From NCBI RefSeq assembly GCF_001050375.1, contig NZ_KQ130487.1, forward strand, positions 124,001 to 188,000: 64,000 bases of DNA. Direction: 5' to 3'. Position numbers and translations under genes: made by a program. The notes below the pieces were generated by a model. The model did not search any database and was not told the origin of the DNA. It saw only the letters and a list, made by a program, of their open reading frames with translations. This document shows positions 9,192 through 19,049 of the stretch, one piece after another. The DNA is from Catenovulum maritimum. Lineage in GTDB: Bacteria > Pseudomonadota > Gammaproteobacteria > Enterobacterales > Alteromonadaceae. Within the stretch, counting starts at the first letter, position 1. Each line of letters starts with the position of its first letter.

Positions 9192-10376
9192 ATGTCATCA
9201 GCCTCTTTTAAAACCTTAATTAGCTTAAACCTAGTTTGGTTAATGCTTACGGCTTGTAGTGAAGCGCCTCAAACAAATTCGCAGGCACAAGCCCGCCCGC
9301 TTACCTCAATAGATGTAGCTCATGTGGTCTCTAAACCTGTTCAGTCTTGGTTTACCTATACCACAAGGTTACAAGCACCAGAGCAAGTTGCTTTAACGCC
9401 TAGAGTTAGCGGTGTATTAGAGTCAATCGAGTTTATTGAAGGTCAAAAAGTGAATAAAGGGGATTTATTATTCCGCTTAGATCCTAGAATTTTTGAAGCT
9501 GAGGTAGCAAAGTTAACAGCTCAAGTTGCAAGTGCTAATGCGAGTTTAGAACAAGCAGTTAGTGAAGCTGAAAGAGCTGTGAGATTAAGTAACAGAAATG
9601 CAATTTCAAAAGAAGAAGTAGAATCAAGAACAACAGCAGTAAAACAAGCTCAAGCTGAAGTTTCTGCATTAAAAGCACAACTAGCATCTGCGCAATTAGA
9701 TCTCGACTTTACTCAAATCAAATCACCAATAAATGGCATTATTTCGCGTGCAGAAATCACCCAAGGCAACTCAGTTACAGCACAGCAAAGTATTTTAACC
9801 AGTATAGTTTCTAGCCAAAAAATGTATGCTTACTTTGATATTGATGAGCGAACTTGGAATCAATATTTTGCGAGTACAAGTGCTAGTGATCAGCTACCGG
9901 TTGTCATGCAGTTGCTAGGCAACAAAGATTTTGAGCATATTGGAAAAGTCGACTTTATCGACAACCAAATCAATACATCAACTGGTACGCTGAGAGTGAG
10001 AGCGACTTTTTCAGCTAACTCAAATCAACTTAGAGCAGGCTCATTTGCCAGAGTAAAAATTTCTAGCAGTGAAGAACAAAATAAAATCATTATCCCTGAA
10101 AAAGCGATAGGCACAGATCTGAAAAATAAGTTTGTCCTAGTGCTAAATAAAGACAATATTCTTGAATATAGGGTGGTAAAGCTAGGCGATCAATATGGCG
10201 AATTTAGAGCAATAGACTCAGGTTTAAGTGCTGAAGACATCATAGCCGTTAATGGTCCAGCAAAAGTAGGTCCGGGTATGCCTGTTAGTCCAAGGCAAAC
10301 ACAGTTAGATCTATCCAATATTGCTTTTACTTTAGATAAGTCTCCTCAAGATAGCCTATTAACTTCGATAAATTAA
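9192..10376 (+). CDS. RND efflux periplasmic adaptor (MexE/OqxA-like)
   Basis: A 394-residue membrane-fusion lipoprotein. The signal peptide ends in the lipobox LTAC near residue 22, so it should be anchored to the outer leaflet of the inner membrane. Barrel-sandwich halves (LTPRVSGVLESIEF and LDFTQIKSPINGIISR) flank a helical hairpin rich in Ala/Glu. Beta-barrel and membrane-proximal domains follow. GGAG precedes the ATG by about 7 bases. It is first in a three-gene operon of adaptor, pump and outer-membrane lipoprotein, and is divergent from a LysR gene. The family implies export of drugs or hydrophobic metabolites; the substrate cannot be read from sequence. Confidence 0.92.
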   Translation: MSSASFKTLISLNLVWLMLTACSEAPQTNSQAQARPLTSIDVAHVVSKPVQSWFTYTTRLQAPEQVALTPRVSGVLESIEFIEGQKVNKGDLLFRLDPRIFEAEVAKLTAQVASANASLEQAVSEAERAVRLSNRNAISKEEVESRTTAVKQAQAEVSALKAQLASAQLDLDFTQIKSPINGIISRAEITQGNSVTAQQSILTSIVSSQKMYAYFDIDERTWNQYFASTSASDQLPVVMQLLGNKDFEHIGKVDFIDNQINTSTGTLRVRATFSANSNQLRAGSFARVKISSSEEQNKIIIPEKAIGTDLKNKFVLVLNKDNILEYRVVKLGDQYGEFRAIDSGLSAEDIIAVNGPAKVGPGMPVSPRQTQLDLSNIAFTLDKSPQDSLLTSIN

Positions 10377-10386
10377 AGATACCTAT

Positions 10387-13300
10387 ATGAATTTTTCTCA
10401 TTTTTTTATAAAACGCCCTATTTTTGCGTCCGTGTTATCTCTAATTATTTTAATTGGGGGGGCTATTTCATTATTTCAGTTACCAATAAGTGAGTACCCT
10501 GAAGTTGTACCGCCAACTGTTGTTGTTACAGCAAATTTTCCAGGAGCAAATCCTCAAACTATAGCTGAAACCGTTTCAACGCCATTAGAACAAGAAATTA
10601 ATGGCGTTGAAAATATGCTGTATATGTCATCTCAAGCAACAAGTGATGGCCGCATGAGCATAACGGTTACTTTTGCGCTTGGCACTGATTTAGATAGAGC
10701 CCAAGTAAGAGTTCAAAATAGAGTTAATAGAGTTATTCCTAGGCTGCCACAGGAAGTACAAAGGTTAGGTGTTGTTGCGCAAAAATCATCTCCAAATTTA
10801 ACTATGGTGGTGCACTTATTCTCTGAAGACAACAGCCGAGAAAGTGATTACTTATCTAACTATGCAGATCTTTACGTAAAAGACCAAATTGCAAGGATAG
10901 GCGGCGTTGGTGAAGTAAGAGTGTTTGGTGGCGGTAAATATGCGATGCGCGTTTGGTTAAACCCAGATGCGCTAGCCTCTAGGCAGTTAACGGCCAGCGA
11001 TGTAGTAAATGCATTACGCGAACAAAATCAACAGGTTGCGGCTGGTTCTTTAGGCGCTCAACCTACAACGAATCATGCACAATTCCAAATATTGCTCAAT
11101 GTAAAAGGACGCTTAAGCAGTATCAAAGAGTTTGAAGATGTCATCATAAAAGTAGATCCAACTGGCTCAATAACTAGATTAAAAGATGTTGCTAAGGTCG
11201 AAGTTGGGCAAGATACTTATGCGTTAAGATCTATGTTAAATGGACAATCGGCTGTTGCAATGCCTATCTTTCAGCGCCCAGGTTCTAATGCAATAGAATT
11301 ATCCGATCAAGTGCGTCAAACAATGCAAGACTTATCTCTGGATTTTCCAGCAGGGGTCACTTACGACATAGTTTATGATCCAACTGTTTTTGTTAGAGAT
11401 TCCATTACAGCTGTTATTAAAACCCTTGCTGAAGCCATTATATTGGTCGTAGTCGTTGTTATCTTATTTTTACAAACCTGGCGTGCGTCTATTATCCCAT
11501 TAATTGCTGTCCCTGTTTCACTTGTGGGTACATTTGCAGTAATGCACTGGTTAGGCGTTAGTATTAATACGCTCTCTTTATTCGGCTTAGTACTCGCCAT
11601 AGGTATAGTTGTTGATGATGCTATCGTAGTAGTTGAAAATGTAGAACGAAATATATCAAAAGGTCTCTCCCCTGTTGAAGCAACTCGTGTGGCAATGACA
11701 GAAGTAACAGGTCCGATAATCGCTATTGCGCTTGTATTATGTGCTGTATTTATCCCGACTGCATTTATAACTGGCTTAACTGGGCAGTTTTATGAACAAT
11801 TTGCACTGACGATTACCATATCAACTTTAATCTCTGCATTTAACTCATTAACTTTGTCTCCGGCTTTATCTGCATTATTACTCAAGCCTCACGATGCAAA
11901 ACCCGACTGGTTAACCCAAGTTTTAAATAAATGTTTTGGTCGGTTTATCTTTCAACCCTTCAACAGACTGTTTGATAAAGCCTCTTTAAATTACCAAAGC
12001 GTTATAAAGAAACTAGTCAGATTTAGTTTGTTTGTGTCTATAGTGTATTTTGGGTTACTAGGCTCTACTGGAGGCTTATTTAACCAAGTACCCAGCGGAT
12101 TTATTCCAGCACAAGATAAACAATATTTAGTTGCCGCAGCACAACTACCAGATGCATCTAGTTTAGATAGAACAGAAGAAGTCGTGTTAGAAATGTCAAA
12201 AATAGCAGCAACTGTAAACGGCGTAGCCAATACGGTTGCCTTCCCTGGATTATCTATTAATGGCTTTACGAATAGCTCAAACAGCGCTGTAGTATTTCTT
12301 CCTTTAGAAGATTTTTCACAACGGGCAAGTAAAATGGAATCTGCGGCTGCGATTGCAGCTGAATTAAATAAACGATTTTCGGTTATTGATGAAGCTTTTG
12401 TCGCTGTATTCCCACCCCCGCCTATTTTAGGATTAGGTACAACAGGTGGCTTTAAACTTCAAATTGAAGATAGAAGTAATCAAGGCTTTGAGAGCTTATT
12501 TAACAGCTTACAAAGTGTAATTAATGCAGCGCAAAAAAAACCAGAATTAATGGGGCTTTACTCAAGCTTTAGAGTTCAAGTACCACAAATGGATATAGAA
12601 ATAGATAGAGAACAAGCCATGTTACAAGGCATAGCTTTATCAGAAATATTCGATGCGTTACAAATTTATTTAGGCTCTTTATATGTTAATGATTTTAATA
12701 TGTTTGGCCGCACTTTTCAGGTTAATGCACAAGCAGATGCCGACTTTAGAATAGAGCCAAAGCAAATATTAAACTTTAAAGTCCGAAACAGAAAAGGCGA
12801 GATGGTGCCGTTAGGCTCGGTTATAAAAGTCACACCAACAACAGGACCTGATAGAGTTATGCACTACAATGGTTATCCAAGTGCAGAGCTAAATGGTAGC
12901 CCTGCTTTCGGCTACAGCTCAGGTCAAGCTCAACAAGCAATTGAAACTGTATTAGATGAGCATTTGCCAAATGGTTTTGAATTTGAATGGACAGAGGTAA
13001 CTTATCAGCAAATACTTGCTGGCAACACTATGGTTTACATTTTTCCATTAGTCGTACTCCTAGTATTTATGGTACTTGCAGCCCAATACGAAAGCCTACG
13101 CTTGCCATTGGCTATTGTACTAATAGTACCTCTCACCATTTTTTCCGCTTTACTGGGTGTCTGGTTAGTTGGAGGTGATAATAATATATTTACTCAAATA
13201 GCCTTAGTCGTATTAGTCGCGCTTGCCTGTAAAAACGCCATCCTTATGGTTGAATTTGCGAAAGCACAACAACAACTAGGACTGAGCCGTTTACAAGCAA

Positions 13301-13572
13301 TTGTACGCTCTGGGCAAATGAGATTAAGACCAATTCTTATGACCTCGATTGCATTTACCGCAGGTGTTGTACCACTTGTTCTAGCATCTGGAGCAGGCTC
13401 CGAAATGCGCCATGCTATGGGTGTTGCTGTTTTTTCAGGCATGATAGGTGTTACATTTTTTGGCTTAATTTTCACTCCTGTGTTTTATGCGCTAGTCGCC
13501 AAAGAAGAGAAATCAAAGACGTTACCCCAAATGGAAAACAACCTAGAATCAAAGGAGCAGCCTAATGTTTAA
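10387..13572 (+). CDS. RND multidrug efflux pump (HAE1 family, MexF/OqxB-like)
   Basis: A 1061-residue inner-membrane proton-driven transporter of full family length. It starts MNFSHFFIKRPIFASVLS, typical of hydrophobe/amphiphile RND pumps. The paired Asp of TM4 (GIVVDDAIVVVENV) and the Lys of TM10 (ALACKNAILMVEFA) needed for proton relay are present. Two large periplasmic porter loops follow TM1 and TM7. Together with the adaptor 10 bp upstream and the outer-membrane factor overlapping by 8 bp downstream, it forms a complete tripartite pump. Close resemblance to MexF/OqxB is judged by eye from the N-terminal third. Confidence 0.94.
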   Translation: MNFSHFFIKRPIFASVLSLIILIGGAISLFQLPISEYPEVVPPTVVVTANFPGANPQTIAETVSTPLEQEINGVENMLYMSSQATSDGRMSITVTFALGTDLDRAQVRVQNRVNRVIPRLPQEVQRLGVVAQKSSPNLTMVVHLFSEDNSRESDYLSNYADLYVKDQIARIGGVGEVRVFGGGKYAMRVWLNPDALASRQLTASDVVNALREQNQQVAAGSLGAQPTTNHAQFQILLNVKGRLSSIKEFEDVIIKVDPTGSITRLKDVAKVEVGQDTYALRSMLNGQSAVAMPIFQRPGSNAIELSDQVRQTMQDLSLDFPAGVTYDIVYDPTVFVRDSITAVIKTLAEAIILVVVVVILFLQTWRASIIPLIAVPVSLVGTFAVMHWLGVSINTLSLFGLVLAIGIVVDDAIVVVENVERNISKGLSPVEATRVAMTEVTGPIIAIALVLCAVFIPTAFITGLTGQFYEQFALTITISTLISAFNSLTLSPALSALLLKPHDAKPDWLTQVLNKCFGRFIFQPFNRLFDKASLNYQSVIKKLVRFSLFVSIVYFGLLGSTGGLFNQVPSGFIPAQDKQYLVAAAQLPDASSLDRTEEVVLEMSKIAATVNGVANTVAFPGLSINGFTNSSNSAVVFLPLEDFSQRASKMESAAAIAAELNKRFSVIDEAFVAVFPPPPILGLGTTGGFKLQIEDRSNQGFESLFNSLQSVINAAQKKPELMGLYSSFRVQVPQMDIEIDREQAMLQGIALSEIFDALQIYLGSLYVNDFNMFGRTFQVNAQADADFRIEPKQILNFKVRNRKGEMVPLGSVIKVTPTTGPDRVMHYNGYPSAELNGSPAFGYSSGQAQQAIETVLDEHLPNGFEFEWTEVTYQQILAGNTMVYIFPLVVLLVFMVLAAQYESLRLPLAIVLIVPLTIFSALLGVWLVGGDNNIFTQIALVVLVALACKNAILMVEFAKAQQQLGLSRLQAIVRSGQMRLRPILMTSIAFTAGVVPLVLASGAGSEMRHAMGVAVFSGMIGVTFFGLIFTPVFYALVAKEEKSKTLPQMENNLESKEQPNV

Positions 13573-14941
13573 TATGAAAAAGAGTTTAGTATTGTCTGCT
13601 TTTTCTATTTGGTTAGTTGGCTGCTCTTCAACAGCGGATAACTTTGAGCCAAACCAATTGACAAGCTCAACAGTGTACATCAATTCACTAACAAGTGAAT
13701 CGGCACAACATGCATGGTGGAAATCCCATAAAAGCCAGCAGCTTAATAATTTAGTTCAACAAGCAATCAGCTCAAACTATAACTTAAGAGCGGCTCAAAA
13801 ACGCTATAGTGCAAGTATGAGCATGCTTGGTTATGAAGAAAACCAGCACTGGCCTCAAGGTGGGTTGAGCGCTGAAACGACTCGTCAGTCAGTAAATGGT
13901 CAAATCAGCTCAGAGTCCAGTTTAGGCGTTTCTGCTAACTGGCAAATAGATTTATTTGGCCGATTATCAGCTCTAGTGAAGGCTGCTCAAGCCGATAGTT
14001 TAAAAGCGAAAGAGCAAAGTGTTTTATTATTATCAGAAGTCATCACTGGAACAAATAATAGCTTTTTTCAATGGCAAGGCAACCAACTTAAGCTCAGAAT
14101 ACTTGAGCAGCAAATTGCTGTGTTAGAAGAAAGTATTGAAGTTTTAACAGCCAGAGTTGACGAAGGTTTTGCATCTAACTTAGATTTAAACCGTGCTTAT
14201 GCTCAGCTCAATCAACAAAAAGCTTTAATACCTCAAATAAAATCTGAATTATTCAGACATAAAGTAACACTTGCCACTTTAACAGGTGTGACCACAGAAA
14301 AGTTAAACTTGATTTTTGAACCTGAGCTAGTCAACCAAGAACTAGATTTAACTATCAGTGTAGTTAAGCCAGAAGAAGCCATAGCACAGCATCCTAAGAT
14401 TATCATGGCTCAATATGATTTCTTGAAACAAAGTGCACTTTCTGATGCTTCTCAAGCTGCTTTATACCCGAGTATTTCGATTACAGGTTTTGCTGGCCTA
14501 CTCAACCCTGTGGGTAGTGATTTATCCAGTAACCATGATGCTTGGTCTGTTACACCTAAGTTAACTTGGTCATTACTCAGTTTACCCGCTTTAAAAGCAC
14601 AAGCTAAGGCGCAAGCGCTTCTCAGTGAAGCTCAGCTTATTGAATATGAAAACACGCTGATTGAAGTAATATCTCACTCTCAATTAAGCTTAAGCCAAAT
14701 AAAAAATGCAAAGCAGATCAGTCAATTTTCGACTAAGCGCTTATTTCACGCAGAGCAAGCTCAATCGCAAGCGCTCGCTATGTACGAAGAAGGAAAAGTA
14801 CCTTATTTAGATTTACTAACGGCTAGACAAGAAGCTCTATTAGCCAAGCAAGCAGAAGTTGACTCTAAGGTTCAATTTATTCTGGCTAAAATTTCAGCTT
14901 ATCAAGCGTTCAATGGTGGCTGGAGCAGAGCGATACTCTAG
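13565..14941 (+). CDS. RND outer-membrane lipoprotein channel (OprN/OprM family)
   Basis: A 458-residue TolC-like outer-membrane factor of the NodT lipoprotein type. The signal peptide ends in the lipobox LVGC (Cys20). HAWWKSHKSQQLNNLVQQA is the typical start of the mature domain, and the repeated helical halves are visible (NYNLRAAQKRY; YEEGKVPYLDLLTARQEAL). AAGGAG lies 7 bases before the ATG, and the gene overlaps the pump gene by 8 bp. It completes the LysR-linked pump and provides its exit channel. A strong hairpin lies about 50 bp after the stop. Confidence 0.92.
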   Translation: MFNMKKSLVLSAFSIWLVGCSSTADNFEPNQLTSSTVYINSLTSESAQHAWWKSHKSQQLNNLVQQAISSNYNLRAAQKRYSASMSMLGYEENQHWPQGGLSAETTRQSVNGQISSESSLGVSANWQIDLFGRLSALVKAAQADSLKAKEQSVLLLSEVITGTNNSFFQWQGNQLKLRILEQQIAVLEESIEVLTARVDEGFASNLDLNRAYAQLNQQKALIPQIKSELFRHKVTLATLTGVTTEKLNLIFEPELVNQELDLTISVVKPEEAIAQHPKIIMAQYDFLKQSALSDASQAALYPSISITGFAGLLNPVGSDLSSNHDAWSVTPKLTWSLLSLPALKAQAKAQALLSEAQLIEYENTLIEVISHSQLSLSQIKNAKQISQFSTKRLFHAEQAQSQALAMYEEGKVPYLDLLTARQEALLAKQAEVDSKVQFILAKISAYQAFNGGWSRAIL

Positions 14942-14991
14942 GAGTTGTTGACACTTGTGCTATTTTTGAGCGATAGGTTATTTTAGTTATT

Positions 14992-15022
14992 CTGCGTTTC
15001 AGTAGCTGAAACGCAGTTAGTT
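14992..15022. terminator. Bidirectional terminator between the RND operon and the GH43 genes
   Basis: CTGCGTTTCAG (14992-15002) and CTGAAACGCAG (15006-15016) form a perfect 11-bp stem with a 3-nt loop. T-rich sequence lies on both sides. It sits between convergent genes and can serve both. Confidence 0.7.
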
Positions 15023-15038
15023 TAAAACCAGAATTGAT

Positions 15039-16031
15039 TTATTTCTGCTTGAGTAAAAAATGGCTGACACCTGCCGCGGTGCGTTTGATAGGTTGAATCG
15101 TTCCGTCTGGGTTAAAGTATAGTAACTCAGCTGCTGTGTGCCTTTGTCGGCCACAGTTTGAATTAATATCCAACCATCTATGATAAAACAATACCCACTG
15201 GCCTTGATACTGAACAATGGAATGATGATTATTGCTCTGATTTTCTTGAGCCATAATCTCACCTTTATACTGCCAAGGACCTAGAGGCGATTTGGCCATA
15301 TAATAGGTCAAAACACGGTTGTTTTCCGGCATAGTATAATAGTAATTATCACCTCGTTTAAATACCCAAGGTCCTTCCATTTTAGGCTCGTAACCTCCCA
15401 TATCCATTTTGATAAAGCCGCCTTGAGTACTACGCATATCTTCGGCCATTTTAATCACATAATAATCGTGATTAGTGGCATGAAAATATAAGTATGCTTG
15501 GCCGTCATCATCAATAAATAAACTGGGATCATTCGCATACGGCACTTGCCATAACGGCGCTCCAATTTTATCTATAAAAGGACCTGTCGGAGAATCACTT
15601 TCGGCAATTCCTATGCCCATCCATTTAGTACTATTTTCAGGATTTTTTCTATCTTTGTGTCCTTTCCCTGCAGGAAAAATTAAATAATATTTGCCGTTTT
15701 TATAGGCAGCATCGGGCGCCCAAGCATAATTGTCTGCCCAAGCTAAATCATCTACAGATATTAAAGGGCCATGTTTTTGCCAGTTAACTAAATCACTAGA
15801 AGAAAATGCATACCAGTCTTTCATCCAAAAATCTTGCTGGCATTCTTGGTCGTGTGAGGTGTAAAGGTACATCTTTCCATCTGACCAAACGTGAGCAGAA
15901 GGATCCGCCGTTCTAATATTGTCGCCAAAATTAAGTGGGTTACCATTAGCTTGAGGGTTGATTGTGGCACAAGCAGAAAGTAACTGCACTGCCACACAAA
16001 TACTACTACCTAATATTATTTTTCTTATCAT
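15039..16031 (-). CDS. GH43-family glycosidase lipoprotein (arabinofuranosidase/xylosidase type)
   Basis: A 330-residue secreted glycoside hydrolase with a five-bladed propeller signature. The lipobox LLSAC (Cys21) anchors it to a membrane. The three GH43 catalytic acids are identifiable: Asp43 in TADPSAHV (base), Asp168 in NDPSLFID (pKa modulator) and Glu219 in MEGPWVFK (acid). The length matches a catalytic domain without accessory modules. It lies about 90 bp downstream of a second GH43 gene on the same strand, and the two likely work together on arabinose- or xylose-containing marine polysaccharides. Exact substrate is not predictable. Confidence 0.88.
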   Translation of the reverse strand: MIRKIILGSSICVAVQLLSACATINPQANGNPLNFGDNIRTADPSAHVWSDGKMYLYTSHDQECQQDFWMKDWYAFSSSDLVNWQKHGPLISVDDLAWADNYAWAPDAAYKNGKYYLIFPAGKGHKDRKNPENSTKWMGIGIAESDSPTGPFIDKIGAPLWQVPYANDPSLFIDDDGQAYLYFHATNHDYYVIKMAEDMRSTQGGFIKMDMGGYEPKMEGPWVFKRGDNYYYTMPENNRVLTYYMAKSPLGPWQYKGEIMAQENQSNNHHSIVQYQGQWVLFYHRWLDINSNCGRQRHTAAELLYFNPDGTIQPIKRTAAGVSHFLLKQK

Positions 16032-16119
16032 ATATGAGCCTTTATATTTAGACTTATTTCAGGGTTTGATGTCAGCCAAATGGCAAACAATCTAGTTAAA
16101 AACCTTATAAATCAGAGCC

Positions 16120-17778
16120 TTAATCTAGTTCATTAAAACGAATATAATCTAGATCTACGTACTTAGTTTTATCCTTGGCTGGCGCAACAGCAAATAATGC
16201 GACTTTAGCGCCAACCCAACGCCCTTTTTTAGCCGAAAAGTGTTCTCCGATAATGCGAAACCTCTCCATGTCAGGTGTTTTATAACTAAAAATAGCTTCA
16301 GCTCCCGGCTGAACCAATACTCTCAACTCAATTTCATTGGTTGTTAATTTGGCAACTTGTTTCTCTTGTTGCTTTTCATCACACCCTTTTCGGGCCCCAT
16401 GGCAATGCATAAAAACAATTTCGTGTTCCCCTGATTGATTTTCTGAGATACCAATCCATGCGTAATCTTCTCCGAAAATACTCAAACCTGCTTGCATGCC
16501 TGCTTTATTCGCCGAAAACTGGAACTTAGCGATAGCTTCAAATGACTCAGCGGGCAATTTTTGTACAAGTAGTGATGGGGTCATCCATAAATTATCTCCT
16601 GTGGTTTTAACCTTATCCTGCGCATATAAACGTATATACCCTGGATTTTCAGTAAGAGAATACCAATCAGCTTTAGGGTTCGCATTCCATTGCCATTGTA
16701 AATTTAACCCATCAGAGGTAAATTCATCTGTTGTTTTTAGTTGGTTCTTTGCTGATGGAAAAAGAGTTTTCGGTTTGATGAAACGCGCAACGGGTTGACC
16801 TATACCGTCATTATCGGCATCTATACCTATGATTGGCCAGTCGCTAACCCACCTCATAGGTTGAAGGTGCGTAATTCGACCATATGCTTTTTTGGCTTGA
16901 AAATGTATAAACCAATCTTCGTTTTGTTCTGTGTGTATCCAAGCGCCTTGATGAGGGCCATTAGTTCGGCTACGCCCTTGCTCCATAACTACCTTGGCTT
17001 CATATGGACCTTCAATATTTTTTGCTCGAAAAACAGTTTGCCAACCTAAATCTACACCGCCAGCTGGCGCAAAAATATAATAATAACCATTACGTTGGTA
17101 AAATTTAGGTCCTTCTATGGTTCTAAAATGCTTTAACTTGTGACCATCTACGATATTTTTATATTCATTAGATACCCATGAGGCATCGTTTGACATCTCT
17201 CTTAAACTTAATACGTTATTGAAACCAGCTCGGCTTTTAGCCCATGCATGTAAAAGATAAGCCTGACCATCATGATCCCATAAAGGAGTTGGATCTATAA
17301 TTCCTTTACCTTTAAGAATAAGTTTAGGCTCAGACCAGGTAGCAGCAGGATCTTTAGCTGTTGTCACATATATACCAAAATCAGGATCTGGGTAAAAAAT
17401 CCAATATTTTCCGGCATGAAAACGAATATTAGGCGCCCATACACCTTCCCCGTGCCTAGGCGTGTCATAATGCACAGTTGGAATTTGTAACGGCAAAGCA
17501 TAGTTAATCAATTGCCAGTTAACTAAATCTGTTGAATGTAATATGGGTAGTCCTGGCGCAGCATTAAAACTAGAGGCCGTCATGTAATAATTGCTGCCAA
17601 CGGCGACTACATCAGGATCAGAATAGTCAATATGCAAAATAGGGTTAGTATAATAACTGTGAGCAAGTAATGTATTAGGCTTGGAATTAAAACTTATCTT
17701 AACATCCTCACTGCACCCTAAAATTAAACAGAGCGTTGCAAAAAATGGAATAACTAATCTTAAATGCTTTTTATTCAT
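16120..17778 (-). CDS. GH43-family glycosidase lipoprotein with C-terminal beta-sandwich
   Basis: A 552-residue secreted enzyme. The lipobox LILGC (Cys22) predicts a lipoprotein. The GH43 catalytic domain covers about residues 40-330, with the base in DYSDPDVV, the modulator Asp in IIDPTPLWD and the acid Glu in TIEGPKFYQR. Residues about 350-550 resemble the beta-sandwich found C-terminal in many GH43 beta-xylosidases (QWQWNANPKADWYSL...). It is the first gene of the pair on the minus strand, with a 12-bp palindrome 58 bp before its ATG. Beta-xylosidase or arabinofuranosidase activity is the likely range. Confidence 0.88.
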   Translation of the reverse strand: MNKKHLRLVIPFFATLCLILGCSEDVKISFNSKPNTLLAHSYYTNPILHIDYSDPDVVAVGSNYYMTASSFNAAPGLPILHSTDLVNWQLINYALPLQIPTVHYDTPRHGEGVWAPNIRFHAGKYWIFYPDPDFGIYVTTAKDPAATWSEPKLILKGKGIIDPTPLWDHDGQAYLLHAWAKSRAGFNNVLSLREMSNDASWVSNEYKNIVDGHKLKHFRTIEGPKFYQRNGYYYIFAPAGGVDLGWQTVFRAKNIEGPYEAKVVMEQGRSRTNGPHQGAWIHTEQNEDWFIHFQAKKAYGRITHLQPMRWVSDWPIIGIDADNDGIGQPVARFIKPKTLFPSAKNQLKTTDEFTSDGLNLQWQWNANPKADWYSLTENPGYIRLYAQDKVKTTGDNLWMTPSLLVQKLPAESFEAIAKFQFSANKAGMQAGLSIFGEDYAWIGISENQSGEHEIVFMHCHGARKGCDEKQQEKQVAKLTTNEIELRVLVQPGAEAIFSYKTPDMERFRIIGEHFSAKKGRWVGAKVALFAVAPAKDKTKYVDLDYIRFNELD

Positions 17779-17835
17779 ATAAATCCAAGATATTTAAAGG
17801 GGCTCTCTCTGTTTAAAACCGACAAACCCAATTTA

Positions 17836-17847
17836 GCCACCGGTGGC
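17836..17847. promoter_or_regulatory. Candidate LacI-family operator upstream of the GH43 genes
   Basis: GCCACCGGTGGC is a perfect 12-bp palindrome with a central ACCGGT core, 58 bp upstream of the first GH43 gene. Sugar-responsive LacI-family repressors in gammaproteobacteria commonly bind palindromes with CG-centred cores of this type. No LacI gene lies in the window, so the regulator would act from elsewhere. Confidence 0.5.
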
Positions 17848-17997
17848 AATGGAGCTAATATTACAGTTAAACAAAATGATGGCCATAGTATATTTAACTA
17901 TTTCAATTACAATATTTAATAACCCCTAAAATGGAGATTAAGGCTTATACATTGAGAAAATAAACTAAATTAATGATTTAAAATAAAATATTTAGCT

Positions 17998-18858
17998 TCA
18001 ACTATCTAAAGAAAGCTGCATTTTAGGCTCTACTCTATAGTGCTTTAATTTTTGAGAGAATGGACACTTGAATTGCAATGACACTGATTGCAATTGTAAA
18101 TCTTTGGTATGGGACGTTTGATTTCCATACAGCCTATCCCCTAAGATAGGATAACCCAAGTGACTTAAATGCTGTCGGATTTGATGTTTTCGTCCCGTTA
18201 ATAACTTAACATCCACCAAGGAAACGCCATCACAGTGATCCACATGAGAAAAAATACTGACAGCTTTTTTGTCTTGTACTGGCCATTCAAGTTTGTGATT
18301 TAGCCCAAAGCCTGAAAAATCACCTTGAACAATAGCTTGATAGCCTTTATCCATTTGACCGGCTTGGAACATATCGCTAAATAAGCGCGCTGAGGTTTTA
18401 CTATGGCTCAATAAAATCAAGCCAGTTGTAGCTCTATCTAATCTATGCACTAAAAACACGGGGCGTTCAGTTGTGTTAGTTAATCTGGGTAAGTTAATTT
18501 CAACCCAGCGCCCTATACTTGCAAAGTCGCCCCATCGACTACCTTGGCAGTTCAGCCCGTAAGGTTTAAACCAAATACTATAATCGCCCGCATCATGAAT
18601 TAATTTAGGTTGAGGAACAGTTGAACTCAACAATTCAGGGTTGTAGTTGAGCGCTAATTGATCCCCAACTTGAAGCAACTTGCTTGCACGTCTTAATCTT
18701 TGTTTGGATTTCCCTCTTATCAACCATACAGCCCCCTTTTGCATCGCATCTTTAATTACAGCTTGAGATAGCTGAGTTTGATTAGACAATATTTGGCTGG
18801 ATTTTAAGTGACTATTGTCAGCATCTATATTTAGACAAATTTCGATATTTTCTAACAT
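17998..18858 (-). CDS. RluA-family RNA pseudouridine synthase
   Basis: A 286-residue enzyme converting uridine to pseudouridine in rRNA or tRNA. The catalytic motif HRLDRATTGLILL contains the essential Asp141. The second conserved motif KHQIRQHLSHLGYPILGDRLYG is intact. The first 80 residues contain an S4-like segment (KDAMQKGAVWLIRGKSKQRLRRASKLLQVGDQL), whose position and basic character suggest RNA binding. Length is normal. The target base is not determined; it is not a clear match to RluA, RluC or RluD from sequence alone. It is divergent from the next gene. Confidence 0.88.
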   Translation of the reverse strand: MLENIEICLNIDADNSHLKSSQILSNQTQLSQAVIKDAMQKGAVWLIRGKSKQRLRRASKLLQVGDQLALNYNPELLSSTVPQPKLIHDAGDYSIWFKPYGLNCQGSRWGDFASIGRWVEINLPRLTNTTERPVFLVHRLDRATTGLILLSHSKTSARLFSDMFQAGQMDKGYQAIVQGDFSGFGLNHKLEWPVQDKKAVSIFSHVDHCDGVSLVDVKLLTGRKHQIRQHLSHLGYPILGDRLYGNQTSHTKDLQLQSVSLQFKCPFSQKLKHYRVEPKMQLSLDS

Positions 18859-19049
18859 GAAATATTACCTTATATGAGCTAAGCTATATCCAGATGATTA
18901 AGTAACCAAAAAAACAAGTGAAGTGTATTTTACACTAAAATGAGCGGTAAAAGTGGGAAATGATTAACATCCACTAAAGCGATAAAGTACATGAACCCAA
19001 AAATGATAGGCAAAAACATTACACCGACAAAAATAAGAAAATTGCTTGA

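Noticed and set aside
7909-14941. A horizontally acquired resistance island around the RND pump
   Set aside because: No mobility genes, no repeats and no visible composition change; a LysR-linked RND pump is normal for these genomes.
15017-15262. 81-codon ORF within the end of the first GH43 gene
   Set aside because: It overlaps the GH43 coding region in another frame; the GH43 frame has the catalytic residues.
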